A DNA stretch of 26,373 nt from Thermoleophilia bacterium (GTDB taxonomy: Bacteria; Actinomycetota; Thermoleophilia; Gaiellales; JAICJC01), in the NCBI GenBank assembly GCA_025928435.1, contig JAICJM010000039.1, forward strand, positions 1 to 26,373, written 5' to 3'. Positions 6,627 to 13,683 of the stretch are shown one piece after another; position 1 is the stretch's first letter; each line of letters opens with the position of its first letter. A model generated the notes under the pieces. The model searched no databases, was not told the origin of the DNA, and was given only the letters and a program-made list of their open reading frames with translations. The position numbers and the translations under genes were made by a program.

Positions 6627-7010
6627 ATGCCGGCCGTCCCCCAGGATCTGCTCGGCCCCGCCGGCGAGTTCGGCCATCGTGAGCACCTCCGCCTCGCCTG
6701 GCGCGAGCTCCGCGAGCACGACCGCGACATCGCCGTGAGCCGGATGGAGACGGCGATCCGGCACGTCGCCGAGGCCCATGGCGCGCCGGACAAGTACCAC
6801 CGCACGATGACCGAGGCGTGGGCCGCCCTCGTCGGCTACCACCTGGCGGAGGAGCCGCGGCTGACCTTCGACGAGTTCCTGGCCCGCTTCCCCGGCCTGC
6901 TCGACGGCGGCCTCCTCAAGCGCCACTTCAGCTCAGAGCTGCTGGCGACGCCAGCCGCCCGGGCCGCGTGGGTCGACCCCGACCTGCGCCCGCTCCCGGC
7001 ACACACGTAG
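6627..7010 (+). CDS. Conserved-looking protein of unknown function
   Basis: A 127-residue soluble, mostly helical protein. It begins MPAVPQDLLGPAGEFGHREH and has a His/Trp/Tyr-rich core: HREHLRLAWRELREHD near 17-32 and KYHRTMTEAWAALVGYHL near 53-70. That core resembles a family of uncharacterised bacterial proteins with an H-x2-H-x3-AW...KYH pattern, which I cannot name with certainty. Spaced His and Asp residues could bind a metal, but this is untested inference. It follows the 52-residue membrane protein by five bases. Confidence 0.6.
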   Translation: MPAVPQDLLGPAGEFGHREHLRLAWRELREHDRDIAVSRMETAIRHVAEAHGAPDKYHRTMTEAWAALVGYHLAEEPRLTFDEFLARFPGLLDGGLLKRHFSSELLATPAARAAWVDPDLRPLPAHT

Positions 7011-7043
7011 GCGAGCTCCCCGGACGCCGCCCCGGCCGCGTTG

Positions 7044-7073
7044 TAGACTCGCGCTCGGTCATTCGGGGAGGGG
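7044..7073 (+). promoter_or_regulatory. Candidate -10 box and strong ribosome binding site of the amidase gene
   Basis: TAGACT (7044-7049) is a plausible -10 box. GGGGAGGGG (7065-7073) is a strong Shine-Dalgarno seven bases before ATG 7081. Unlike most operon-leading genes here, this one therefore has a conventional leader of roughly 25 bases. Confidence 0.5.
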
Positions 7074-7080
7074 TCTTCTG

Positions 7081-8034
7081 ATGCATCGTCATTCTCTGCA
7101 CGAGGTCAGGCCCGAGGCGTTCAACTACGTGTGGGACAACGCGATCCCGCCCGCGCTCGAGGTCGAGTCCGGCACGGAGGTCGAGCTGCACGTCCGCGAC
7201 GCCGGCGACGAGCAGATCGGCCGCGACTCGGGGGCTGAAGCGGTCAGCTCGCTCGACTTCTCCCACGTGAACCCGGTGAGCGGCCCGGTGTTCGTGAAGG
7301 ACGCGAAGCCGGGCGACGTGCTCGCGGTCGAGATCCTCGAGCTGCGCCCCGGCGACTGGGGCTGGACGGCGATCATCCCGGGCTTCGGCCTGCTCGCCGA
7401 CGAGTTCCCCCAGCCGTGGCTGCGGATCTCGGACGTGGACGGCGACGCCCGGCGGGTGCGCTTCGCCGACGGCGTGACGCTGCCGTTCGAGCCGTTTCCC
7501 GGAACGATCGGCGTCGCCATGCCGGAGCCGGGCGCGCACTCGATCGTGCCGCCGTCGACCTTCGGCGGCAACCTCGACATCAAGCACCTGCGCACGGGCA
7601 CGACCCTGTTTCTGCCGGTGGGCGTCGACGGCGCCCTGTTCTCCGTCGGCGACACGCACGCCGCGATGGGCGACGGCGAGGTCTGCGGCACGGCCGTCGA
7701 GGCCGCGATGGACATCGTCGTGCGCCTGAGCGTGCGCCGCGACTTCTCGGTCCCCGCGCCCCAGTACACGGTGGCCGCGGGTGAGCTCGCCCGCACCGAG
7801 GCCGGCGCGTTCCACGTGACCACCGGCGTCGCCCCCGACCTGATGGAGGCGACGCGGGGGGCGACGCGGGCGATGATCGAGCACCTCGGCCACACCCGCG
7901 GGCTCGACCGCCAGGAGGCCTACGCCCTGTGCTCGGTCGCGTGCGACCTGCGCATCCACGAGGTGGTCGACGCGCCCAACTGGGTGGTCGGCATGTTCCT
8001 GCCCCAGACGATCTTCGACGAGGAGGCACGATGA
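7081..8034 (+). CDS. Acetamidase/formamidase family amidohydrolase
   Basis: Family enzymes hydrolyse short amides such as formamide or acetamide to ammonia and the acid. The protein has 317 residues, similar to shorter family members. Visible signatures are NPVSGPVFVKDAKPGDVLAV (64-83), PPSTFGGNLDIKHL (157-170) and the block LPVGVDGALFSVGDTHAAMG (178-197) followed by DGEVCGTAVE. The substrate cannot be read from sequence. It shares an ATGA overlap with an APC permease, so the pair probably imports and cleaves one nitrogen compound. It leads the two-gene unit. Confidence 0.88.
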   Translation: MHRHSLHEVRPEAFNYVWDNAIPPALEVESGTEVELHVRDAGDEQIGRDSGAEAVSSLDFSHVNPVSGPVFVKDAKPGDVLAVEILELRPGDWGWTAIIPGFGLLADEFPQPWLRISDVDGDARRVRFADGVTLPFEPFPGTIGVAMPEPGAHSIVPPSTFGGNLDIKHLRTGTTLFLPVGVDGALFSVGDTHAAMGDGEVCGTAVEAAMDIVVRLSVRRDFSVPAPQYTVAAGELARTEAGAFHVTTGVAPDLMEATRGATRAMIEHLGHTRGLDRQEAYALCSVACDLRIHEVVDAPNWVVGMFLPQTIFDEEAR

Positions 8035-9479
8035 GCACGGCTGAGAAGGGCCGCGGCCTGCGCCGCGAGCTGCGGTTCTGGGAGACGATCGCGCTCTCGA
8101 TCGGCATCATGGCGCCGACGGCCGCCATGGCCCTGAACGGCGTCGGCGTGGCGGCGAATGTCGGCCACGCCGTCCCGCTCGCCTTCCTGATCTCGGCGAT
8201 CCTGGTCTTCCTCGTCGCGTTCGGCATCATGCGGCTCGCCGGCCACTACAGCCACGCCGGCTCGGTCTACGCCTTCACGGGCGCCACCCTCGGCCCCCGG
8301 GCGGGCTTCTTCTCCGGCTGGGCGCTGCTCGGCACCTACCTCTCGTTCACGGTCGCGTCGACCGCGGAGGTCGGCCTGTTCACGGCCCAGTTCGCGAACG
8401 GCACCGGCATCTGGAGCGGCAGCGAGTGGATCTGGATCGCGCTCGTCGCCGCGTTGTGCGTCGGCTTCCTCGCCTACAGCGACATCAAGATCACGACCCG
8501 GACGCTGCTCTCGATCGAGGCGGTCTCGGTGCTCCTGATCACCGTCCTGATGGTGGTCATCTTCGTCAAGCTCATCACGGGCGACACGCCCGGGAACCAG
8601 GGCTTCACCGGCGACGTCTTCAAGCTCCCCGGCGGGACGTCGAGCTCGGCGCTCGGCCTCGGGATCGTGCTCGCGTTCCTCTCGTGGGGCGGCTTCGAAG
8701 GCGCGGCGGCGCTCGGCGAGGAGACGAACGAGCCGCGCCGGGAGATCCCGCGCGCGATCCGCAACGCGGTCATCGGGGCGGGCGTTTTCTACGTCCTCTG
8801 CATGCTCGCCCAGACATGGGGCTTCGGCACCGACAAGGCCGGCGTCGCCGCGTTCGCGGGCTCCAGCTCGCCGCTGGGCGACCTGGGCAACACCTACATC
8901 GCGTCGTGGATGGGCGACCTGATCAACCTCGGCGCCGCGGTGAGCGCGTTCGCGAGCGCCCTCGGGACCGCGACCGGCGCGTCGCGCATCCTGTTCGCGA
9001 TGGGCCGCGACGGCTTCGTCACGACGCGCCTGGGGATGTCGTCCGACCGCACCGGGGCGCCGGCGTTCGCGCTCGCGACCGTCATCACCATCGCCGCGAT
9101 CGGCCTGATCGCGATGCGCGCGTACGGCATCTCCGACGCCGTGTCGGCCTTCTTCTATCCCGGCACGATCGGCGTGCTCAGCATGATCGTGGCGTATGCC
9201 GTCACGAATGTCGGCGCCGGGCGCATGTTCCTGCGCGACAGCCGCGAGCGGCTGTGGGAGCTCGTGTTCCCGGCCGCGGCCATCCTCGTGCTCATCTACG
9301 TCTTCTACCGCAACGCCGTCGACCAGGTGTACCCGTTCAACTGGTTCCCGTGGGTGGTCGCCGCCTGGCTGCTGGCGGGCTTCGCGATCATCATGGCCGT
9401 CCCCGGCCTGGCGAGCCGGATCGGGACGAACCTGACCGAGGCGGAGGGGATGGGGGTCAGTCGATCGCCCGGCGGATGA
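8031..9479 (+). CDS. APC superfamily amino acid/amine permease
   Basis: A 482-residue integral membrane protein with about 12-13 hydrophobic segments. The first segment carries ETIALSIGIMAPTAAMALNG, equivalent to the substrate-binding GxG unwound helix of APC transporters. A family-typical EETNEPRREIPRAI sits near residue 230, and SRILFAMGRDG about 320. It starts inside the amidase stop (ATGA), implying translational coupling and a shared substrate. Its last 23 bases overlap the decayed ABC exporter on the other strand. The C-terminal residues GVSRSPGG are read through that pseudogene's end, so the original C-terminus may have been different. Confidence 0.9.
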   Translation: MSTAEKGRGLRRELRFWETIALSIGIMAPTAAMALNGVGVAANVGHAVPLAFLISAILVFLVAFGIMRLAGHYSHAGSVYAFTGATLGPRAGFFSGWALLGTYLSFTVASTAEVGLFTAQFANGTGIWSGSEWIWIALVAALCVGFLAYSDIKITTRTLLSIEAVSVLLITVLMVVIFVKLITGDTPGNQGFTGDVFKLPGGTSSSALGLGIVLAFLSWGGFEGAAALGEETNEPRREIPRAIRNAVIGAGVFYVLCMLAQTWGFGTDKAGVAAFAGSSSPLGDLGNTYIASWMGDLINLGAAVSAFASALGTATGASRILFAMGRDGFVTTRLGMSSDRTGAPAFALATVITIAAIGLIAMRAYGISDAVSAFFYPGTIGVLSMIVAYAVTNVGAGRMFLRDSRERLWELVFPAAAILVLIYVFYRNAVDQVYPFNWFPWVVAAWLLAGFAIIMAVPGLASRIGTNLTEAEGMGVSRSPGG

Positions 9480-9961
9480 AGCCGCGGGATCCCGATCGCG
9501 GCGAAGACTGCCAGCGAGAACAGGAAAGCGACGACGCATACCGACGGCCGGATGTGGTCGACGCCGGGACGAGCGCGCCGCGCATGCCCTCGCTGAGGTA
9601 GGTCAGCGGGTTGAACGCGGTCACGACCTGGAACCAGCGCAGCCGGTCGAGCGTCGGCCAGGGGTACTGGCTGCAGCCCGTGAAGAGCAGCGGCGTCAGC
9701 ACGAGGCTGAACGCGATCGAGATCCGGTTGGGCGGCACGAGCGTCCCCATCGTCAGCCCCATCGCCCGTCGGCCGCACGCGCGTCGTCAGGATGCCGATG
9801 GTGGTGGTCTCGCCGGCGCCGTTCGGCCCCAGGAGGCCGAAGACCTCGCCCCGCTGCACGCTGAACGTGACGCCGTCGACCGCGTTGACGGGAGACCTGG
9901 GATAGCGCTTCTCGAGGCCCTCCACGTCGACCGCCGGCTCGCTCGTGCCCGGAAGCGCCAT
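9457..9961 (-). pseudogene. Decayed ABC exporter: ATPase N-terminus fused to permease C-terminus
   Basis: From ATG 9961 the first 66 residues are a DrrA-type ABC ATPase up to the end of the Walker A region, but the motif reads GPNGAGETTT: the catalytic Lys (residue 51) is Glu. After RVRPTG, near 9763, the sequence jumps into another frame that is the C-terminal part of an ABC-2 permease (TMGTLVPPNRISIAFSLVLT, then GCSQYPWPTLDRLRWFQVVT and NPLTYLSEGMRGALVP). Two further compensating frameshifts lie within about 9485-9565. Between them the permease helix (VCVVAFLFSLAVFAAIGI) is in the ATPase frame, and the tail GFIRRAID returns. About 240 ATPase codons and 150 or more permease codons are missing relative to usual lengths. 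No function is expected. Confidence 0.85.
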
Positions 9962-9969
9962 CGCTCGTA

Positions 9970-9975
9970 AGGATA
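9970..9975 (-). promoter_or_regulatory. Relic -10 box of the ABC exporter pseudogene
   Basis: TATCCT on the minus strand ends eight bases before ATG 9961, the same close spacing as at intact genes. The promoter may still be active although the coding region is broken. Confidence 0.3.
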
Positions 9976-9999
9976 CGCAGGAGTGGGCGTAAGCGTTCC

Positions 10000-10042
10000 G
10001 TTAGGTCACCCTTTTGCGGGTTGCGGAGGGATCCGACCTAAC
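10000..10042. promoter_or_regulatory. Inverted repeat around the ribosome site of the secreted-protein gene
   Basis: GTTAGGTC (10000-10007) and GACCTAAC (10035-10042) are perfect 8-base inverted arms 27 bases apart, ending five bases before ATG 10048. GGAGGG (10025-10030) lies between them. It could be an operator for a dimeric regulator or, if transcribed, a hairpin presenting the ribosome site. Arms this long are uncommon by chance in DNA of this composition, since they contain AT-rich TTAG/CTAA. Confidence 0.4.
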
Positions 10043-10047
10043 CGATT

Positions 10048-10995
10048 ATGCGGCGCATGTGGGGTCGTTCGGTTCGGGCCGCATCCGCGGCCGTCGCGGT
10101 GGTCGCGCTTGCGGGCATCGCCGCGTCGGCGGCGCTCGCCGTGCCCGCCGCGCCGTCCCTGCGCCTCCCGGGCGCGCCCAACTGCCCGATCTTCCCGGCC
10201 ACGAACGTCTGGAACACGCGCGTCGACTCGCTCCCGGTCAGGACGAACTCGGCCACGATGATCAACGCGATCGGCGCGGGCGTCGGCCTGCACCCGGACT
10301 TCGGCTCGTTCGCGGGCTACGGCATCCCGGTCAACGTCGTGACCCGCAACCAGGTCACCCACCGGGTGCGCTTCGTCTACAGGAGCGAGTCGAACCACGT
10401 GCCCTACCCGATCCCGGCGCACCCGAAGATCGAGCACGGCTCCGACCGCCACATGATCATCGTGAACCGGGGCACCTGCCGGCTGTACGAGCTCTACGCC
10501 GTCAAGCACACGGCGACCGGCTGGCACGCCGGCTCGGGCGCCGTCTGGTCGCTGACCTCGAACCACCTGCGGCCGGACGGCTGGACGAGCGCCGACGCCG
10601 CGGGACTGCCGATCCTGCCCGGCCTCGTGCGCCACAGCGAGGTGAAGGCCGGCGTGATCAACCATGCGCTGCGCTTCACGGCGCCGCACACCTGCAACGG
10701 GCACATCTACCCGGCCCGGCACGACGCGGGCTCGGGCAGCTGCGCGAACTGGCCGCCGATGGGCCTGCGGGTGCGCCTCCGCGGGTCGTTCGTCCTGTCG
10801 GGCCTGCCGCGCAACGTTCGCATCATCGGGCTGGCGCTCAAGCGGTACGGGATGATCCTGGCCGACAACGGCTCGCCCTGGTACATCTCGGGCTTCTCCA
10901 ACCCGCGCTTCAACGACGCCGCGCTGCACCTGCTGAACCAGATCCACGGCAGCGATCTCGAGGTGGTCGACACCTCGGCGCTGCGCAACGGCTGA
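10048..10995 (+). CDS. Secreted protein of unknown function
   Basis: A 315-residue protein with a clear signal peptide: Arg-rich start (MRRMWGRSVR), hydrophobic Ala/Val core to about residue 30 and likely cleavage after ALA (29-31). The mature part has blocks NCPIFPATNVWNTRVDSLPV, PAHPKIEHGSDRHMIIVN, CRLYELYAV, SGAVWSLTSN, DAAGLPILPGLVRHSEVKAG and INHALRFTAP, plus several cysteines that may form disulfides. I recall similar uncharacterised extracellular proteins in actinobacteria and other soil bacteria, but no activity. Conserved His, Asp and Glu residues could indicate an enzyme or carbohydrate-binding role. It is a single-gene unit divergent from the ABC pseudogene, so loss of the exporter may have left it orphaned. 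Confidence 0.75.
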   Translation: MRRMWGRSVRAASAAVAVVALAGIAASAALAVPAAPSLRLPGAPNCPIFPATNVWNTRVDSLPVRTNSATMINAIGAGVGLHPDFGSFAGYGIPVNVVTRNQVTHRVRFVYRSESNHVPYPIPAHPKIEHGSDRHMIIVNRGTCRLYELYAVKHTATGWHAGSGAVWSLTSNHLRPDGWTSADAAGLPILPGLVRHSEVKAGVINHALRFTAPHTCNGHIYPARHDAGSGSCANWPPMGLRVRLRGSFVLSGLPRNVRIIGLALKRYGMILADNGSPWYISGFSNPRFNDAALHLLNQIHGSDLEVVDTSALRNG

Positions 10996-11014
10996 CCGCC
11001 GGCCGCCGGCGCGG

Positions 11015-11043
11015 TTGATGCTCCCGCCGCATGCAGGCACAAT
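11015..11043 (+). promoter_or_regulatory. Sigma-70-like promoter of the RodZ-like gene
   Basis: TTGATG (11015-11020) and CACAAT (11038-11043) are separated by the ideal 17 bases. Transcription would start about four bases before ATG 11054, giving a nearly leaderless mRNA. It is one of the few promoters here with both hexamers recognisable. Confidence 0.6.
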
Positions 11044-11053
11044 CCGAAGCGGG

Positions 11054-11824
11054 ATGGGTGAGCTGGGGGAGAAGCTGCGCGGCGAGCGCGAGCGCCGGGG
11101 CATCGGCATCGACGAGATCGAGGCCGAGACCCGGATTCGCGCCAAGTTCCTGCTCGCGCTCGAGGAGGAGCGCTTCGACGTGCTCCCCGGGCCCGCCTAC
11201 GTGCGGGCGTTCGTGCGCGACTACGCCGAGCAGCTCGGCCTCGACCCGCAGGAGCTCGTCAACGAGCTGAACGCCCGTCCCGAGCTGGTCCCGCCGGACG
11301 AGGTCGTCATGGTGCCGCCGCGGCAGGTGGCCGAGGTGCCGCTGTTCGACCGCCGGGCCCGCATCGTGGTCTGGATCGCCGCGGCCGTCGTGCTGGCGGC
11401 CGTCGCGGCCGTCGTGCTGGCGGTGCTGGCCTCGCGCGGGGGATCGTCGTCCGGCGCGCCGCACACGCATCCGGCGGGCAAGACCGGAGCCGGCCCGGGA
11501 AGCGGGACGACGTCGCCGCCGACGACCGGCGCGACCAACCCGAACACGACCCCGCCGCCGGCCGGGCCCAGGCCGCTCGTGCTGGCCGCGAGCGGCGGCC
11601 GCGTGTGGCTCTCGGTGCGGGCCGGATCGGCCACCGGGAAGCTCCTGTTCAACAACACGCTCGCGGCCGGCCGGCACCTGCGCTTCGCCCGCAAGCGCCT
11701 GTGGGTGCGGGTGGGGGCGCCCTGGTATCTCAAGCTCCACGCCGCGGGCAAACCGGTCCCGATGCCCCTGACCGCGCCGGGCAACCTGCTCGTCACGGCG
11801 GCCGGCGCCCGCGTGACCGCCTGA
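11054..11824 (+). CDS. RodZ-like HTH membrane protein
   Basis: RodZ links the MreB cytoskeleton to the cell-wall elongation machinery; actinobacterial relatives are less well understood. The 256-residue protein has the usual order: N-terminal helix-turn-helix (1-70, with LGEKLRGERERRGIGIDEIE, then FLLALEEERFDVLPGPAYVR), one membrane helix (about 104-126), a Gly/Ser/Thr/Pro-rich periplasmic linker (about 128-176) and a C-terminal beta domain of DUF4115 type (VLAASGGRVWLSVRAGSATG to the end). ATG 11054 was chosen from the promoter and because MGELGEKLR is the normal RodZ-type start. No mreB or division genes are adjacent, so the family role is inferred only from architecture. Confidence 0.82.
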   Translation: MGELGEKLRGERERRGIGIDEIEAETRIRAKFLLALEEERFDVLPGPAYVRAFVRDYAEQLGLDPQELVNELNARPELVPPDEVVMVPPRQVAEVPLFDRRARIVVWIAAAVVLAAVAAVVLAVLASRGGSSSGAPHTHPAGKTGAGPGSGTTSPPTTGATNPNTTPPPAGPRPLVLAASGGRVWLSVRAGSATGKLLFNNTLAAGRHLRFARKRLWVRVGAPWYLKLHAAGKPVPMPLTAPGNLLVTAAGARVTA

Positions 11825-11847
11825 CACACCGCTGTCTCGCGACCATC

Positions 11848-11853
11848 TAGTGT
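11848..11853 (+). promoter_or_regulatory. Candidate -10 box, leaderless
   Basis: TAGTGT ends six bases before the GTG at 11860. It supports the GTG as start and implies the gene is not simply read through from the RodZ-like gene. Confidence 0.45.
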
Positions 11854-11859
11854 GCGGCC

Positions 11860-12789
11860 GTGCGACGCCCCGACCGGGCCGACGGCATGCTGGTGCTGGC
11901 CAACGTGCTGTGGAGCCTGAATTACGCCACCACCAAGTACGCGTTCGAGCGCTGGAACCCGCTCGCGTTCTCGGGGCTGCGCTTCACGCTCGCCGGGCTG
12001 GGCATGGCGGCCATCGTCGGCATCCACGAGCGCGGTCTCGGCGTCGCCCGCCGGGACGTGCCGCGGGTCGTCCTGGCCGGCGCGACCGGCATCTTCCTGA
12101 ACCAGCTGACGTTCAACTACGCGCTCGACTACACCGCCGCGGCCAACGTCGCCCTGATCCTGGGGGCGGCGCCCGCGTTCACGGCGGCGATGGCCGTGGC
12201 CCTGGGACACGAGCGGGTGCGGCCCGTGCACTGGCTCGCGCTGGGCGTCTCGCTCTCCGGCGTGGCGCTCGTCGTCCAGGGCGGTGCGGGGGTGGCGGGG
12301 TTCAGCTTCAAGGGCGACGTCCTCGCCATCGGCGCGGCGCTCACCTGGGCGGCCTACTCGGTGATGATGCGGCCGCTCTTCGGCCGCTACAGCGCGATGC
12401 GGCTCTCGACCCTCATGATCATCGTCGGCGCCATCCTGATGGCGCCGATCTCGATCGTGCAGCTCGCGCACCAGGACTTCGGCAGCCTGGGCGGCCTGCG
12501 CTGGGGCTCGCTCGCCTACTCGACCGTCTTCCCGCTGGTCGTCACGAACGTGCTCTACTTCACCGCCCTTCCGCGCGTGGGCGCCGCGCGCGCGACGCTC
12601 TTCATGTACCTGCAGCCCTTCCTGGGCGCGCTCTTCGCCGCCATCCTGATCGGCGAGCAGATCGGCGCCGTCCAGATCGCGGGCGGCGCGGTCATCGTCG
12701 GGGGCGTGGCGCTGGGGCGGACGGCCAGCGCGCGCCGCAGCCGCGAGCCGACCATCCTCGACCTCGAGCCGCCCGCAGAGCCTTCGTAG
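11860..12789 (+). CDS. EamA/DMT-family transporter
   Basis: A 309-residue membrane protein with about ten hydrophobic segments in two homologous EamA halves (roughly 8-135 and 150-290). Family features include NVLWSLNYATTKYAFERWNP at the start, the PAFTAAMAVALGHERV end of helix 4, and FLGALFAAILIGEQI in the second half. Members export amino acids, amines or other metabolites; the substrate here is unknown. Start is GTG 11860, six bases after a TAGTGT -10 box. A strong hairpin follows the stop at 12805-12837, so this is probably a single-gene unit. Confidence 0.88.
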   Translation: MRRPDRADGMLVLANVLWSLNYATTKYAFERWNPLAFSGLRFTLAGLGMAAIVGIHERGLGVARRDVPRVVLAGATGIFLNQLTFNYALDYTAAANVALILGAAPAFTAAMAVALGHERVRPVHWLALGVSLSGVALVVQGGAGVAGFSFKGDVLAIGAALTWAAYSVMMRPLFGRYSAMRLSTLMIIVGAILMAPISIVQLAHQDFGSLGGLRWGSLAYSTVFPLVVTNVLYFTALPRVGAARATLFMYLQPFLGALFAAILIGEQIGAVQIAGGAVIVGGVALGRTASARRSREPTILDLEPPAEPS

Positions 12790-12804
12790 CGCGGGGTTCA
12801 AATC

Positions 12805-12837
12805 GGGGCCTGGCCTCGCTCCACGGGGCCAGGCCCC
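12805..12837 (+). terminator. Hairpin terminator without T run
   Basis: GGGGCCTGGCC (12805-12815) and GGCCAGGCCCC (12827-12837) form an 11-base perfect stem with an 11-base loop, 15 bases beyond the transporter stop. No T run follows, as is common for proposed actinobacterial terminators. Its position between a finished gene and a new -10 box supports a terminator role. Confidence 0.6.
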
Positions 12838-12862
12838 TCCGCGCTCGGGTGGCGTTCCGGCG

Positions 12863-12868
12863 TAAGCT
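12863..12868 (+). promoter_or_regulatory. Candidate -10 box, leaderless
   Basis: TAAGCT ends seven bases before GTG 12876. The same hexamer precedes the GTG at 17858. Confidence 0.45.
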
Positions 12869-12875
12869 CCGTTCC

Positions 12876-13673
12876 GTGGCAGCGCCAGCGGTGACGACCA
12901 TCCCCGACCGCCAGCTGCTGGCCCGGCTACACGCCGCGGAGCGCCAGCAGATGGACAACCTGTGCGGCTGCTTCTGGGCCAGCCTGGCGCTGCGCGCTGC
13001 GGGTTTCGATGCCGACCAGGAGGCGGTCGCGCTCGAGGCCGGCGCCATCCTGCCGGGCGGCGATCCGCAGACGCACGTCGCCCCCGGCGCGACGCCGCGC
13101 AACGACTACCGCGTCGAGCTGCCCATGGCCGCCGGCCCCGATACGGCCGGCACCGCCGCGCCGGCGCTGGCGGCCGCGATCCGGCGCATCTCGGGCGGGG
13201 CGCTCGAGGCGATCGAGGTGGCGGGGCCGTGGAGAGCCGAGACCGTGGCCGCGCTGCTCGACCTCGCCGGGCCCGCGGCCGTCCTGATCGCGAACCTGCG
13301 CACCGGCCTCTTCTGGGGCTCGCGCCCCGACCCGGGAGTCGTGCTCGACCACCTCGCCGGCGGCGATCCCGACCCGCCGCCCGCCGACTGGGACGTCGGC
13401 CACTTCGTGGAGCTCGCGATGCTCGTGCGCGGGCCGGCCGGAGCGCTCGTCGTCGTCCGCGACACCTATCAGGAGCTGGGGCTCGCCGCGCACCACGTGC
13501 AGCCTCCCGACCGGGTGGCCGCGGCGCTGCGCCGCGACGACGGGCGCGGGGGCGGCGTCATCGCCGTCTGCGGCAGTGCGGCCGCCGACGACCTGCGCGA
13601 CCGGCTGCGCGGCGCCGGGCTCGAGCTGGGCGGCTGGGACAACGGCACGCCCGCGGCGACGGCCCGGCGCTGA
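12876..13673 (+). CDS. Putative papain-like cysteine hydrolase (possibly DUF6885 family)
   Basis: A 265-residue soluble protein. I believe it matches an uncharacterised actinobacterial family listed as DUF6885, but cannot confirm that here. Three spaced blocks resemble a Cys-His-Asp triad: QMDNLCGCFWASLALRAAG (Cys30), DWDVGHFVELAMLVRG (His176) and VVVRDTYQELG (Asp196). An N-terminal Cys on a helix followed by a His and an Asp on strands is the order in papain-like and C39-type peptidases. ANLRTGLFWGSR and the C-terminal GGWDNGT also look conserved. No signal peptide. GTG 12876 was chosen from the TAAGCT box; the ATG 15 bases or so downstream is absent and only another GTG exists. The next gene follows after ten bases with its ribosome site over this stop, so they may be co-transcribed. 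Confidence 0.65.
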   Translation: MAAPAVTTIPDRQLLARLHAAERQQMDNLCGCFWASLALRAAGFDADQEAVALEAGAILPGGDPQTHVAPGATPRNDYRVELPMAAGPDTAGTAAPALAAAIRRISGGALEAIEVAGPWRAETVAALLDLAGPAAVLIANLRTGLFWGSRPDPGVVLDHLAGGDPDPPPADWDVGHFVELAMLVRGPAGALVVVRDTYQELGLAAHHVQPPDRVAAALRRDDGRGGGVIAVCGSAAADDLRDRLRGAGLELGGWDNGTPAATARR

Positions 13674-13678
13674 GGAGG
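13672..13678 (+). promoter_or_regulatory. Strong ribosome binding site for the quinone oxidoreductase
   Basis: GAGGAGG lies five bases before GTG 13684 and overlaps the stop of the upstream gene. It decides the GTG start and implies tight linkage of the two genes. Confidence 0.65.
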
Positions 13679-13683
13679 CGGCT

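Noticed and set aside
11388..11430. Short tandem repeat of GTCGTGCTGGCGGCC-like units
   Set aside because: It encodes the Ala/Val membrane helix of the RodZ-like protein and reflects biased codon use rather than a separate element.
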